NCBI RefSeq assembly: GCF_010725485.1
Contig: NZ_AP022598.1
Span: 2,108,001-2,172,000, forward strand
Reading direction: 5' to 3'
DNA from: Mycolicibacterium parafortuitum
Lineage (GTDB): Bacteria; Actinomycetota; Actinomycetes; Mycobacteriales; Mycobacteriaceae
Length of the DNA: 64,000 nt
Position 1 is the stretch's first letter. The number at the start of each line of letters is the position of its first letter. The translations under genes and the position numbers were made by a program. A model generated the notes under the pieces. That model searched no databases. It saw only the letters and a list, made by a program, of their open reading frames with translations, and was not told where the DNA came from. Of the stretch, positions 57,215 to 64,000 are shown piece by piece.

Positions 57215-57224
57215 CCTTCCCAGG

Positions 57225-58166
57225 CTAGAACACCTCGGATTCGAGGTTGCGGAGCTGTTCGCGTGGGGCCCCCAGCAACTGGGCGCTGCCGTGAGCGCGC
57301 TTGAAGTACAGCTGGATGTCACTTTCCCAGGTGATCGCGATACCGCCGTGCATCTGCACCGCCTCGGCGGCCACCTTGGAGAACGCCTCACTGGCCGCCA
57401 GCCGGGCCAGCGCCGCCGACGTCGGCGAAGGATCCGCCACGGCCTCGTCGACGACGGCCTTCGCCGACTGCACCGCAACGTACAGGTCCGACATCCGGTG
57501 CTTGAGCGCCTGGAAGCTGCCGATCGGCCTGCCGAACTGCACCCGGTCCTTGGTGTACTGCACCGTCAGGTCGAGGCACTTCGACGCGGCGCCGATCTGT
57601 TCGGCGGCCAGCAGAATCGCCGCCAGATCGGCCAGTCCGGGATCCGCGCCCAGCGGTGCCGTCTCGCCCGCGTCGAGGGCGGCCAGACGACGCGTGATGT
57701 CCATCGCCACCGCGGGTGTCGCGGTGAACGACGTCCAGCGGGTCAGCGTCTCGCCGTCGGCGGCGATGACCACGTCGGCGACATCACCGTTGATCACGTA
57801 GCCGGGGTCGAACACCACGGTGCCGATCGCGCTGCCTTCGGCCAGGCCCTCGAGCAACTCGGCGTCTGGCTCCGGCACGGACAGCAGCGCCAACTCGGCC
57901 AGCGTCGTGCCCAGCAACGGCGTCGGCACCAGGGCCTTGCCCAGCTCTTCGAGCACCACCGCGGCATCGGCCAGTTCGCCGCCGGCGCCGCCGAGTTCCT
58001 CGGGGATCACCAGCGCCGCGGCGCCGACCTGCTCGCACAGCATCGTCCACAGCGCTTCGTCATACCCCCGATCCGAGGCCGCCGCGGCACGGACCGCCTC
58101 CGAGGACGCGTGCTTGTCGACCAGCGCGGCGACGGTGTCGCGCAACAGGTCCCGTTCTTCACTCAC
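57225..58166 (-). CDS. fadE33: Acyl-CoA dehydrogenase FadE33 (IpdE2)
   Basis: A 313-residue ACAD subunit (Rv3564). Core signatures include DRVQFGRPIGSFQALKHRMSDLY (key FGRPIGSFQALKHRM) near residue 213 and QMHGGIAITWESD near 275. Short steroid ACADs of this type work as alpha2beta2 pairs; in M. tuberculosis FadE33 pairs with FadE30 as IpdE1-IpdE2 and oxidises a ring-opened HIP-CoA intermediate. GTG at 58166 overlaps the fadE32 stop by four bases. It is the last gene of the minus-strand KstR2 operon. Confidence 0.93.
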   Translation of the reverse strand: MSEERDLLRDTVAALVDKHASSEAVRAAAASDRGYDEALWTMLCEQVGAAALVIPEELGGAGGELADAAVVLEELGKALVPTPLLGTTLAELALLSVPEPDAELLEGLAEGSAIGTVVFDPGYVINGDVADVVIAADGETLTRWTSFTATPAVAMDITRRLAALDAGETAPLGADPGLADLAAILLAAEQIGAASKCLDLTVQYTKDRVQFGRPIGSFQALKHRMSDLYVAVQSAKAVVDEAVADPSPTSAALARLAASEAFSKVAAEAVQMHGGIAITWESDIQLYFKRAHGSAQLLGAPREQLRNLESEVF

Positions 58167-59134
58167 TTGGTCAATGCCTCCAGAAGTCGGCGCCGGTGCC
58201 AGGTCGGATCGCCCCATGCCGGACGAAGCGCCTGCACCCGCAACAGCAGCAGCGATAGATCGTGTTCCTGCGTGAACCCGATTGCGCCATGGGTCTGCAG
58301 CGACGACCTGGCAGCCAGCAGTGCGGCATCGGCCGCGGCGACCTTGGCCGCGCTCACGTCGCGCTCGGTGTCCGCCGAACCGTCGGCCAGTGACAGCGCT
58401 GCCCCGTACACCAGCGGCCGGGCCAATTCGACGGCGATCAGGACGTCGGCGAGCTTGTGCTTGATCGCCTGATAGGTGCCGATGATCGTGCCGAACTGGC
58501 TGCGCTGCTTGGCGTACTCGACCGATGCGTCCAGCATGGCCTGCGCCGCGCCTACGAGCAGCGCCGCGGTCGCCAACGCGCCGAACTCGAAGGCGCGCTC
58601 GACGTCGGCGGCACGGGTGTCCCCGGAGGCGCTGACCTCGAACAGTTTCCGCGCCGGATCCACCGATTCGTGCTGGGCGCCCTTGTCGGCGTCGGCGACG
58701 GTACCGTCCGCCGCGAGCAGGATCAGGCCCGCGGTGTCCGCGTCGACGGCGCGCGGGACCAGGGGCGGGGCCGCGACGGTCGCGATCAGCTCCCCGGATG
58801 CCAGCGCGGCACTGCGCTCGGCCCCGTTTTCGTGACCGCCGAGCAGAACCGGTGCCACCGCGATCGATTCGGCAACCGGACCGGGCACGTTCCACCGGCC
58901 CAGCCGCTCCAGCGCGACGACCAGGTCGACCGGATGTGCCTCGATGCCGTCGTACTCCTCCGGGACCATCAGCGCGGTGACCCCCAGGTCGGCCAGCTGC
59001 GACCACACCTTCCGGCCGGGCGCGGTGTCACCCTCACCCCATGCCCGGACGGCAGTGGGGACATCGGCGGCAGCCAGGGCAGCGTCGATGCTGGCAGCGA
59101 AATCCCGCTGCTGTTCGTCGATTTCAAAGTTCAC
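58163..59134 (-). CDS. fadE32: Acyl-CoA dehydrogenase FadE32
   Basis: A 323-residue ACAD subunit (Rv3563). It shares the family blocks RSQFGTIIGTYQAIKHKLAD (key FGTIIGTYQAIKHKL) and LQTHGAIGFTQEHDLSLLLLR near the C-terminus. The reduced length and the poor C-terminal base region fit a beta subunit of an alpha2beta2 enzyme, probably with FadE31. GTG at 59134, six bases after the fadE31 stop. Role: steroid C/D-ring (HIP) breakdown; the exact substrate is not established. Confidence 0.92.
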   Translation of the reverse strand: MNFEIDEQQRDFAASIDAALAAADVPTAVRAWGEGDTAPGRKVWSQLADLGVTALMVPEEYDGIEAHPVDLVVALERLGRWNVPGPVAESIAVAPVLLGGHENGAERSAALASGELIATVAAPPLVPRAVDADTAGLILLAADGTVADADKGAQHESVDPARKLFEVSASGDTRAADVERAFEFGALATAALLVGAAQAMLDASVEYAKQRSQFGTIIGTYQAIKHKLADVLIAVELARPLVYGAALSLADGSADTERDVSAAKVAAADAALLAARSSLQTHGAIGFTQEHDLSLLLLRVQALRPAWGDPTWHRRRLLEALTK

Positions 59135-59140
59135 GTTCGT

Positions 59141-60265
59141 CTACTTTCGGGGCAGGCCCAGAAGCCGCTCGGCGATGATGTTGCGCTGGATCTCGTTGGT
59201 GCCGGCATAGATCGGGCCGCCGAGCGCGAACAGCAGACCCTCGGTGACCGAATCCATCAGCTCCCCGTCCGCAGCCCGCAGATCCAGCGCGGTCTGGTGC
59301 AGCGCGACGTCGAGTTCAGACCAGAACACCTTGGTGATCGACGACTCGGCACCCAGTTCACCGCCGCCCGCGACCCGGGTGACGGTGCCGAACGTGTGCA
59401 GCCGGTAGGCCTGCGCCTTGATCCACGCGTCGGCGACCCGATCGGTGAACGCCGGATCCGGATTCTGCTTCCACTGCGCGACAAGGCGTTCCGCCGGCGC
59501 GAGGAAGCGGGCGGGGCTGCGCAGCGACATGCCGCGTTCATTGCTCGAGGTGCTCATCGCCGCGCGCCAGCCGTCGTGCACGCCGCCGATCACGTCGTGG
59601 TCGGGAACGAAGACGTCATCGAGGAAGATCTCGCCGAAGCCGGTGTCGCCACCGAGTTGGGCGATCGGGCGGACGGTCACGCCCTCGGCCTTCAGGTCGA
59701 ACATGAAGTAGGTGAGGCCTTTGTGGCGCTGCGCCTCCGGATCGGATCGGAACAGCCCGAACGCGCGCTCGCCGAACACCGCCCGCGAACTCCAGATCTT
59801 CTGCCCGTTGAGCAGCCAGCCGCCGTCGGTCCTGGTCGCGGTCGACCGCAGCGACGCCAGATCGCTGCCGGACTCCGGCTCCGACCACGCCTGCGCCCAG
59901 ATCTCCTCACCGCTGGCCATCTTCGGCAGGACCCGGTCGAGTTGTTCGTCGGTGCCGTGCGCGAACAGCGTCGGGGCCAGCATGGAGGTGCCGTTGGCGC
60001 TGGCCCGCCCGGGTGCTCCGGCGCGGAAGTACTCCTCTTCGAACACGATCCACTGCAGCAGTGATGCGTCGCGGCCGCCGTACTTCTTCGGCCAGGCGAT
60101 CACCGACAGGCCGGCGTCGAACAGGATCTTGTCCCACCGCCGGTGCTGTTCGAACCCCTCTGCCGTGTCGTAGGACTTCGTCGGGAAGGAGTCCTTGTTC
60201 GCCGCGAGGAACTCGCGGACCTCGGCCTGGAATTCCAGGGTTTCGTCGTCGAAGGTCAGGTCCAC
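59141..60265 (-). CDS. fadE31: Acyl-CoA dehydrogenase FadE31
   Basis: A 374-residue full-length ACAD (Rv3562). It carries AQAWSEPESGSDLASLRSTA (key SEPESGSDLASL) near residue 118, GWLLNGQKIWSSRA, and the C-terminal GTNEIQRNIIAERLLGLPR. It resembles alpha subunits that hold FAD and substrate and is expected to pair with FadE32. GTG at 60265 is two bases after the fadD3 stop, giving one operon fadD3-fadE31-fadE32-fadE33. Confidence 0.93.
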   Translation of the reverse strand: MDLTFDDETLEFQAEVREFLAANKDSFPTKSYDTAEGFEQHRRWDKILFDAGLSVIAWPKKYGGRDASLLQWIVFEEEYFRAGAPGRASANGTSMLAPTLFAHGTDEQLDRVLPKMASGEEIWAQAWSEPESGSDLASLRSTATRTDGGWLLNGQKIWSSRAVFGERAFGLFRSDPEAQRHKGLTYFMFDLKAEGVTVRPIAQLGGDTGFGEIFLDDVFVPDHDVIGGVHDGWRAAMSTSSNERGMSLRSPARFLAPAERLVAQWKQNPDPAFTDRVADAWIKAQAYRLHTFGTVTRVAGGGELGAESSITKVFWSELDVALHQTALDLRAADGELMDSVTEGLLFALGGPIYAGTNEIQRNIIAERLLGLPRK

Positions 60266-60267
60266 GC

Positions 60268-61797
60268 TCAGGGCCTCTCACTGTGCTGGCGGAGGACGGG
60301 CTTGACCACCTTGCCGCCGGGGTTGCGCGGAAGCGCGTCGAGGAACTCGACGCTCCGCGGGATCTTGAAGTTCGCCAGATGTTCTCGCGTGTAATCGATC
60401 ACGGTCTTCTCGTCGAGCTCGGCACCCGCGAGGGTGACCACGAACGCCTTGCCGACCTCGCCGAGGCGGTCGTCGGGAACCCCAATGACCGCCGCCTCGG
60501 CGACGCCGTCGAGACGTGCGAGGACCTGCTCGATCTCGGCGGGATAGACGTTGAATCCGCCGCAGATGTACATGTCCTTGAGTCGGTCGGTGATCTTCAG
60601 GTTGCCCGAGGAGTCCAGCTCGCCGACATCACCGGTGTGCAGCCAGCCCTCGTCGTCGATCGCGGCCGCGGTGGCCTCGGGATCGTCGAGGTAGCCGAGC
60701 ATCACGTTCGGCCCGCGAAGCAGCACCTCGCCGGACTCTCCTATCCGCAGTTCGAAATCGGCGATCGGGCGACCCGAGGTGGTCGCGACGGTGACCGCGT
60801 CATCGTCGGCACGGCACATCGTGCCGAAACCCGCAGCCTCGGTCAGCCCGTAGGCGGTCAGCACGATGTCGATGTCGAGCTCGTTCTGCATGCGCTCGAT
60901 CAGCACGACCGGGATGGTGGCCGCTCCGGTCACCGCGAAACGCAATGAACTCAAGTCGAACTCGGCCCGTTTGGGGTGGTCGAGCAGGGTCTGATAGATC
61001 GTCGGCGGACCCGGGAGCACCGTGATGCGGTGGTCCTGCACCGCGCGCATCGTGGCCACGGGGTCGAACGTCAGCTCGGGGAACAGCGTCGCGCCGGTCT
61101 GCAGACAGGCCAAGATGCCCGCCTTGTAGCCGAAATTGTGGAAGAACGGGTTGATGCACAGGTAGCGGTCGTCACTGGTGAGCTGTCCGCATGCGGCCCA
61201 TGCCGCGGAGGCGTCGAGCGACTGCCGGTGCGCACACCGCACGCCCTTGCTGCGGCCGGTGGTGCCGGAGGTGAACAGGATGTCGGATACGTCGTCCGCG
61301 GTGACGGCTGCCGCACGCGCGTCGACGGCGGTCAGGTCCGTTCCGGCGCCGACGAAGTCGTCCCACGTCCCGTCGTCGTTGTCGATCGGGATGCGCACGA
61401 TGTGCCGCAGCGCGGGCAGGGCATCCCGGTTGACGGAGGCCGCCTTGTCGGCGCCGAGGAACTCGCCGGACGCGAACAGCAGTGGCGCTGCGGTGCGGGC
61501 CAGGATGTCCTCGGCCTCGCTGGCGGTGTAGCGGGTGTTGAGCGGGACGAGCACACCGCCGGCGTGGTGGATGGCCAGGCTCGCGACGACCCAGTGCCAG
61601 GTGTTCGGCGACCAGATCGCGACCCGGTCACCGGGTTCGACGCCGAAATCGATCATCGCGGCGGCGGCCCGACGGACCTCCGCGCGCAGGTCGGCGAACG
61701 TCAGCGTGCGCGAAGGCGACACCACCGCGGGGTGGTCGGGAAGCTCACGCGCGATCCGTTCGAGAACCGCGGGAGTGGTCCTCGGGGAGGTCGTCAT
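60268..61797 (-). CDS. fadD3: HIP-CoA synthetase FadD3
   Basis: A 509-residue acyl-CoA synthetase (Rv3561) that activates HIP, the C/D-ring remnant of cholesterol, with ATP and CoA. AMP-binding motif LFTSGTTGRSKGV near residue 172, the TAYGLTEAAGFGT block near 310, and the C-terminal LKDMYICGGFNVYPAEIEQ (key GGFNVYPAEIE) and the catalytic Lys in RNPGGKVVKP are intact. ATG at 61797 is chosen, with the KstR2 box upstream. The product HIP-CoA is the inducer of KstR2. Confidence 0.95.
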   Translation of the reverse strand: MTTSPRTTPAVLERIARELPDHPAVVSPSRTLTFADLRAEVRRAAAAMIDFGVEPGDRVAIWSPNTWHWVVASLAIHHAGGVLVPLNTRYTASEAEDILARTAAPLLFASGEFLGADKAASVNRDALPALRHIVRIPIDNDDGTWDDFVGAGTDLTAVDARAAAVTADDVSDILFTSGTTGRSKGVRCAHRQSLDASAAWAACGQLTSDDRYLCINPFFHNFGYKAGILACLQTGATLFPELTFDPVATMRAVQDHRITVLPGPPTIYQTLLDHPKRAEFDLSSLRFAVTGAATIPVVLIERMQNELDIDIVLTAYGLTEAAGFGTMCRADDDAVTVATTSGRPIADFELRIGESGEVLLRGPNVMLGYLDDPEATAAAIDDEGWLHTGDVGELDSSGNLKITDRLKDMYICGGFNVYPAEIEQVLARLDGVAEAAVIGVPDDRLGEVGKAFVVTLAGAELDEKTVIDYTREHLANFKIPRSVEFLDALPRNPGGKVVKPVLRQHSERP

Positions 61798-61827
61798 CGA
61801 AGCTCCTGTAGCTATCCGGGGTACCCG

Positions 61828-61841
61828 AGCAAGTGCTTGGT
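61828..61841. promoter_or_regulatory. KstR2 operator between fadD3 and fadE30
   Basis: AGCAAGTGCTTGGT matches the KstR2 consensus AnCAAGnnCTTGnT at every fixed base and sits in the 60-bp divergent region, so it can control both operons. Confidence 0.93.
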
Positions 61842-61845
61842 AGGT

Positions 61846-61851
61846 TAGCCT
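61846..61851 (+). promoter_or_regulatory. Putative -10 (TAGCCT) for leaderless fadE30
   Basis: TAGCCT ends six bases before the fadE30 GTG and fits TANNNT. It lies five bases after the KstR2 box. A purine-rich AGGGG directly abuts the GTG, too close to act as a Shine-Dalgarno sequence, so a leaderless mRNA is likely. Confidence 0.45.
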
Positions 61852-61857
61852 ACAGGG

Positions 61858-63006
61858 GTGATAGAGGTCCAGGAGTTCAGGGCTGAGGTCCGTGATTGGC
61901 TCGCCGAAAACCTGGTCGGCGAGTACGCCGCGCTGAAGGGCCTGGGTGGCCCCGGCCGCGAGCACGAGGCGTTCGAAGAGCGGCTGGCGTGGAACCGCCA
62001 CCTGGCCGCCGCGGGCCTGACGTGTCTCGGCTGGCCCGAGGAGCACGGCGGCCGCGGACTGTCGGTCGCCCACCGGGTCGCGTTCTACGAGGAGTACGCC
62101 AAGGCGAACGCGCCCGACAAGGTCAACCACCTCGGCGAGGAGCTGCTCGGGCCGACGCTCATCGCGTTCGGCACCCCCGAGCAGCAGCAGCGCTTCCTGC
62201 CCAAGATCCTCGACGTGACCGAGTTGTGGTCGCAGGGTTACTCAGAACCCGGTGCGGGTAGCGATCTGGCCAACGTGTCGACCACCGCGACCCTCGAGGG
62301 TGACCAGTGGATCATCAACGGGCAGAAGGTGTGGACGTCGCTGGCGCATTGGGCGCAGTGGTGCTTCGTGGTCGCCCGCACGGAGAAGGGGTCCAAGCGG
62401 CACGCGGGGCTGTCCTATCTCCTGGTGCCGCTGGATCAGCCCGGGGTGGAGATCCGCCCGATCATCCAGCTGACCGGCGACTCGGAGTTCAACGAGGTCT
62501 TCTTCGACAACGCGCGCACCGACGCCGACCTGGTGGTCGGCGAGCCCGGTGACGGCTGGCGGGTCGCGATGGGGACGCTGACCTTCGAGCGGGGTGTCTC
62601 CACGCTCGGGCAGCAGATTCGTTATGCCCGTGAGCATTCCAATCTTGTCGAGCTGGCCAAGCGCACCGGCGCCGCCGACGACCCGCTGATCCGCGAGCGC
62701 TTGACCCGGTCGTGGGCCGGACTCAAGGCGATGCGGTCGTATGCGCTGGCGACGATGGACGTCGAGCAGCCCGGCATGGATAACATTTCAAAACTGTTGT
62801 GGGCCAACTGGCATCGCGAACTCGGTGAGATCGCGATGGACGTCCTGGGGACCGCCGGGCTCACTCTGCCGGACGGCGAGTTCAGCGAATGGCAGCGCCT
62901 GTACCTGTTCTCTCGTTCTGACACCATCTACGGCGGGTCCAACGAGATCCAGCGCAACATCATCGCCGAGCGCGTGCTCGGCCTGCCGAGGGAGGCCCGC
63001 CCATGA
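61858..63006 (+). CDS. fadE30: Acyl-CoA dehydrogenase FadE30 (IpdE1)
   Basis: A 382-residue ACAD (Rv3560c). It has GYSEPGAGSDLANVSTTA (key SEPGAGSDLA) near residue 125, NGQKVWTSLAHWAQW and the C-terminal GSNEIQRNIIAERVLGLPRE. It is the alpha partner of FadE33 in the IpdE1-IpdE2 dehydrogenase of HIP-CoA breakdown. GTG at 61858 lies 16 bases after the KstR2 box. Its stop overlaps the ipdF ATG by four bases. Confidence 0.94.
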   Translation: MIEVQEFRAEVRDWLAENLVGEYAALKGLGGPGREHEAFEERLAWNRHLAAAGLTCLGWPEEHGGRGLSVAHRVAFYEEYAKANAPDKVNHLGEELLGPTLIAFGTPEQQQRFLPKILDVTELWSQGYSEPGAGSDLANVSTTATLEGDQWIINGQKVWTSLAHWAQWCFVVARTEKGSKRHAGLSYLLVPLDQPGVEIRPIIQLTGDSEFNEVFFDNARTDADLVVGEPGDGWRVAMGTLTFERGVSTLGQQIRYAREHSNLVELAKRTGAADDPLIRERLTRSWAGLKAMRSYALATMDVEQPGMDNISKLLWANWHRELGEIAMDVLGTAGLTLPDGEFSEWQRLYLFSRSDTIYGGSNEIQRNIIAERVLGLPREARP

Positions 63007-63794
63007 CGGATCTGTCGAAAGCACCTGCCGAGATCGCGGGGCACGGCCTCCTCGCAGGCAAGGTCGTCCTGGTGACGGCCGCCGCGGGAACCGGCATCGG
63101 GTCGACGACAGCGCGGCGGGCACTGCTCGAAGGCGCGGACGTCGTCGTGTCCGACTACCACGAACGCCGGCTGGGGGAGACGCGTGACGAACTCGCGGCC
63201 CTCGGCCTGGGCAAGGTCGACGCGGTGGTCTGCGATGTGACGTCCACCGAGGCCGTCGACGCGCTGATCACCGCCACGGTTGAGAAGGCCGGACGGTTGG
63301 ACGTGCTGGTCAACAATGCCGGGCTCGGCGGGCAGACGCCGGTGATCGACATGACCGACGACGAATGGGACCGCGTCCTGAACGTGACGCTGACGTCGGT
63401 GATGCGGGCGACGCGCGCCGCGCTGCGCTATTTCCGCGATGCGCCGCACGGCGGTGTCATCGTGAACAACGCCAGCGTGCTCGGCTGGCGAGCACAGCAC
63501 TCGCAGTCGCACTATGCCGCCGCCAAGGCCGGGGTGATGGCCCTGACGCGGTGCAGCGCAATCGAAGCCGTCGACTACGGGGTACGCGTCAACGCGGTGT
63601 CGCCGAGTATCGCGCGGCACAAGTTCCTGGAGAAGACCAGCAGCTCCGAGCTGCTGGACCGACTCGCCGAAGGCGAGGCGTTCGGCCGTGCCGCAGAGCC
63701 GTGGGAGATCGCGTCCACCATCGCGTTCCTGGCCAGTGACTACTCCAGCTACATGACCGGCGAGGTCGTGTCGGTGTCCAGCCAGCGGGCCTGA
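63003..63794 (+). CDS. ipdF: Short-chain dehydrogenase IpdF
   Basis: A 263-residue SDR (Rv3559c). The NAD-binding loop TAAAGTGIGS is at about residues 21-30, NNAGLGG near 98, and the catalytic Tyr/Lys in HYAAAKAG near 170. In M. tuberculosis IpdF oxidises the 5-hydroxy group of an HIP-CoA-derived intermediate, next to the IpdE reactions. ATG at 63003 is coupled to fadE30 by an ATGA overlap. Its NAD site lacks the usual TGxxxGIG Gly at the first position (reads T-A-A-A-G-T-G-I-G). Confidence 0.91.
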   Translation: MTDLSKAPAEIAGHGLLAGKVVLVTAAAGTGIGSTTARRALLEGADVVVSDYHERRLGETRDELAALGLGKVDAVVCDVTSTEAVDALITATVEKAGRLDVLVNNAGLGGQTPVIDMTDDEWDRVLNVTLTSVMRATRAALRYFRDAPHGGVIVNNASVLGWRAQHSQSHYAAAKAGVMALTRCSAIEAVDYGVRVNAVSPSIARHKFLEKTSSSELLDRLAEGEAFGRAAEPWEIASTIAFLASDYSSYMTGEVVSVSSQRA

Positions 63795-64000
63795 CGCTAC
63801 CTCGCCGCCGTCGGGCGGCTACCGGTTTCCATCGGCCGGAACCGGCGCAGGACCGTTAGCTGGCCGGGCTACTATCGGGCGGTGACCAGAGGGGCGCCGG
63901 CGGGCCGGGGTACGCCGACCACTTCGGTTGCCGCGATGCCCTGTTTGGGTTTCGCATGACCTCCCCTGATGCCGGTTCCCTGCACGGGACGGCTGTTCGT
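63795..64000. other. Right-edge region, no assigned gene
   Basis: No known gene can be recognised. A plus-strand ATG at 63956 opens a frame reading MTSPDAGSLHGTAVR to the edge, preceded by a short frame from GTG 63881 that stops at 63955-63957. An open minus-strand frame also crosses from the edge to about 63875. In M. tuberculosis a PPE gene and kstR2 lie beyond ipdF, but nothing here identifies them. Confidence 0.3.

Overview
The window is high-GC DNA (about two thirds G+C by eye) from a fast-growing, environmental Mycobacterium (Mycolicibacterium type). The evidence is the gene content and order. It follows the M. tuberculosis interval Rv3600c to Rv3559c almost gene for gene: coaX, lysS, lsr2, clpC1, lpqF, mhuD, a hydrolase, mutY, canB, disA, radA, lpqE, carD, ispF, cysS, rlmB, arsB-like, kstR, fadE34, kshB, hsaADCB, aspB-like, fadE33/32/31, fadD3, fadE30 and ipdF. 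Genes typical of environmental relatives are inserted into that order: a cobalt transporter, a zinc ABC transporter, a GlxA regulator, xylose catabolism and extra regulators. Rv numbers and family facts are from memory; everything else was read from the sequence.

Layout. 0.1-7.1 kb: coaX, a D-serine-dehydratase-like enzyme, lysS, lsr2 and clpC1, with a perfect ClgR-type palindrome before clpC1. 7.1-8.8 kb: a cobalamin riboswitch, then cbtB, cbtA and a histidine-phosphatase-like gene. 8.8-21.9 kb: housekeeping and signalling genes: lpqF, mhuD, mutY, carbonic anhydrase, disA (c-di-AMP), radA, lpqE, carD, ispF, cysS and rlmB. ispD is missing from its usual place between carD and ispF, and a 33-bp tandem repeat separates ispF from cysS. 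21.9-33.1 kb: an ArsB-like permease, a metallo-beta-lactamase-fold protein, an MFS exporter with divergent ArsR regulator, PxpA, a rhodanese, a membrane diguanylate cyclase, a Zur-type zinc ABC operon, a LacI regulator and otsB.

33.1-42.1 kb is the KstR-controlled cholesterol ring-degradation block (kstR, fadE34, kshB, hsaA, hsaD, hsaC, hsaB) with three KstR-type boxes. 57.2-63.8 kb is the KstR2-controlled HIP (C/D ring) block (fadE33, fadE32, fadE31, fadD3 | fadE30, ipdF) around one perfect KstR2 box. Between them, where M. tuberculosis has only nat and aspB, lies about 14 kb of other genes: a DUF2867-like gene and its divergent TetR regulator, a LysR-controlled MFS transporter with a 3-hydroxybutyrate-dehydrogenase-like SDR, a xylose regulon (xylB, ROK repressor, xylA, single-domain ABC importer), a 13E12-type HNH gene and an MFS exporter. 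xylA carries an apparent one-base deletion.

Genes work together in four clear modules: cobalt uptake under B12 control; zinc uptake under a Zur-like box; steroid degradation under KstR/KstR2; and xylose import, isomerisation and phosphorylation under a ROK repressor. No tRNA, rRNA, CRISPR array or insertion sequence was seen. Many convergent gene pairs share a single CTAG that supplies both stop codons.
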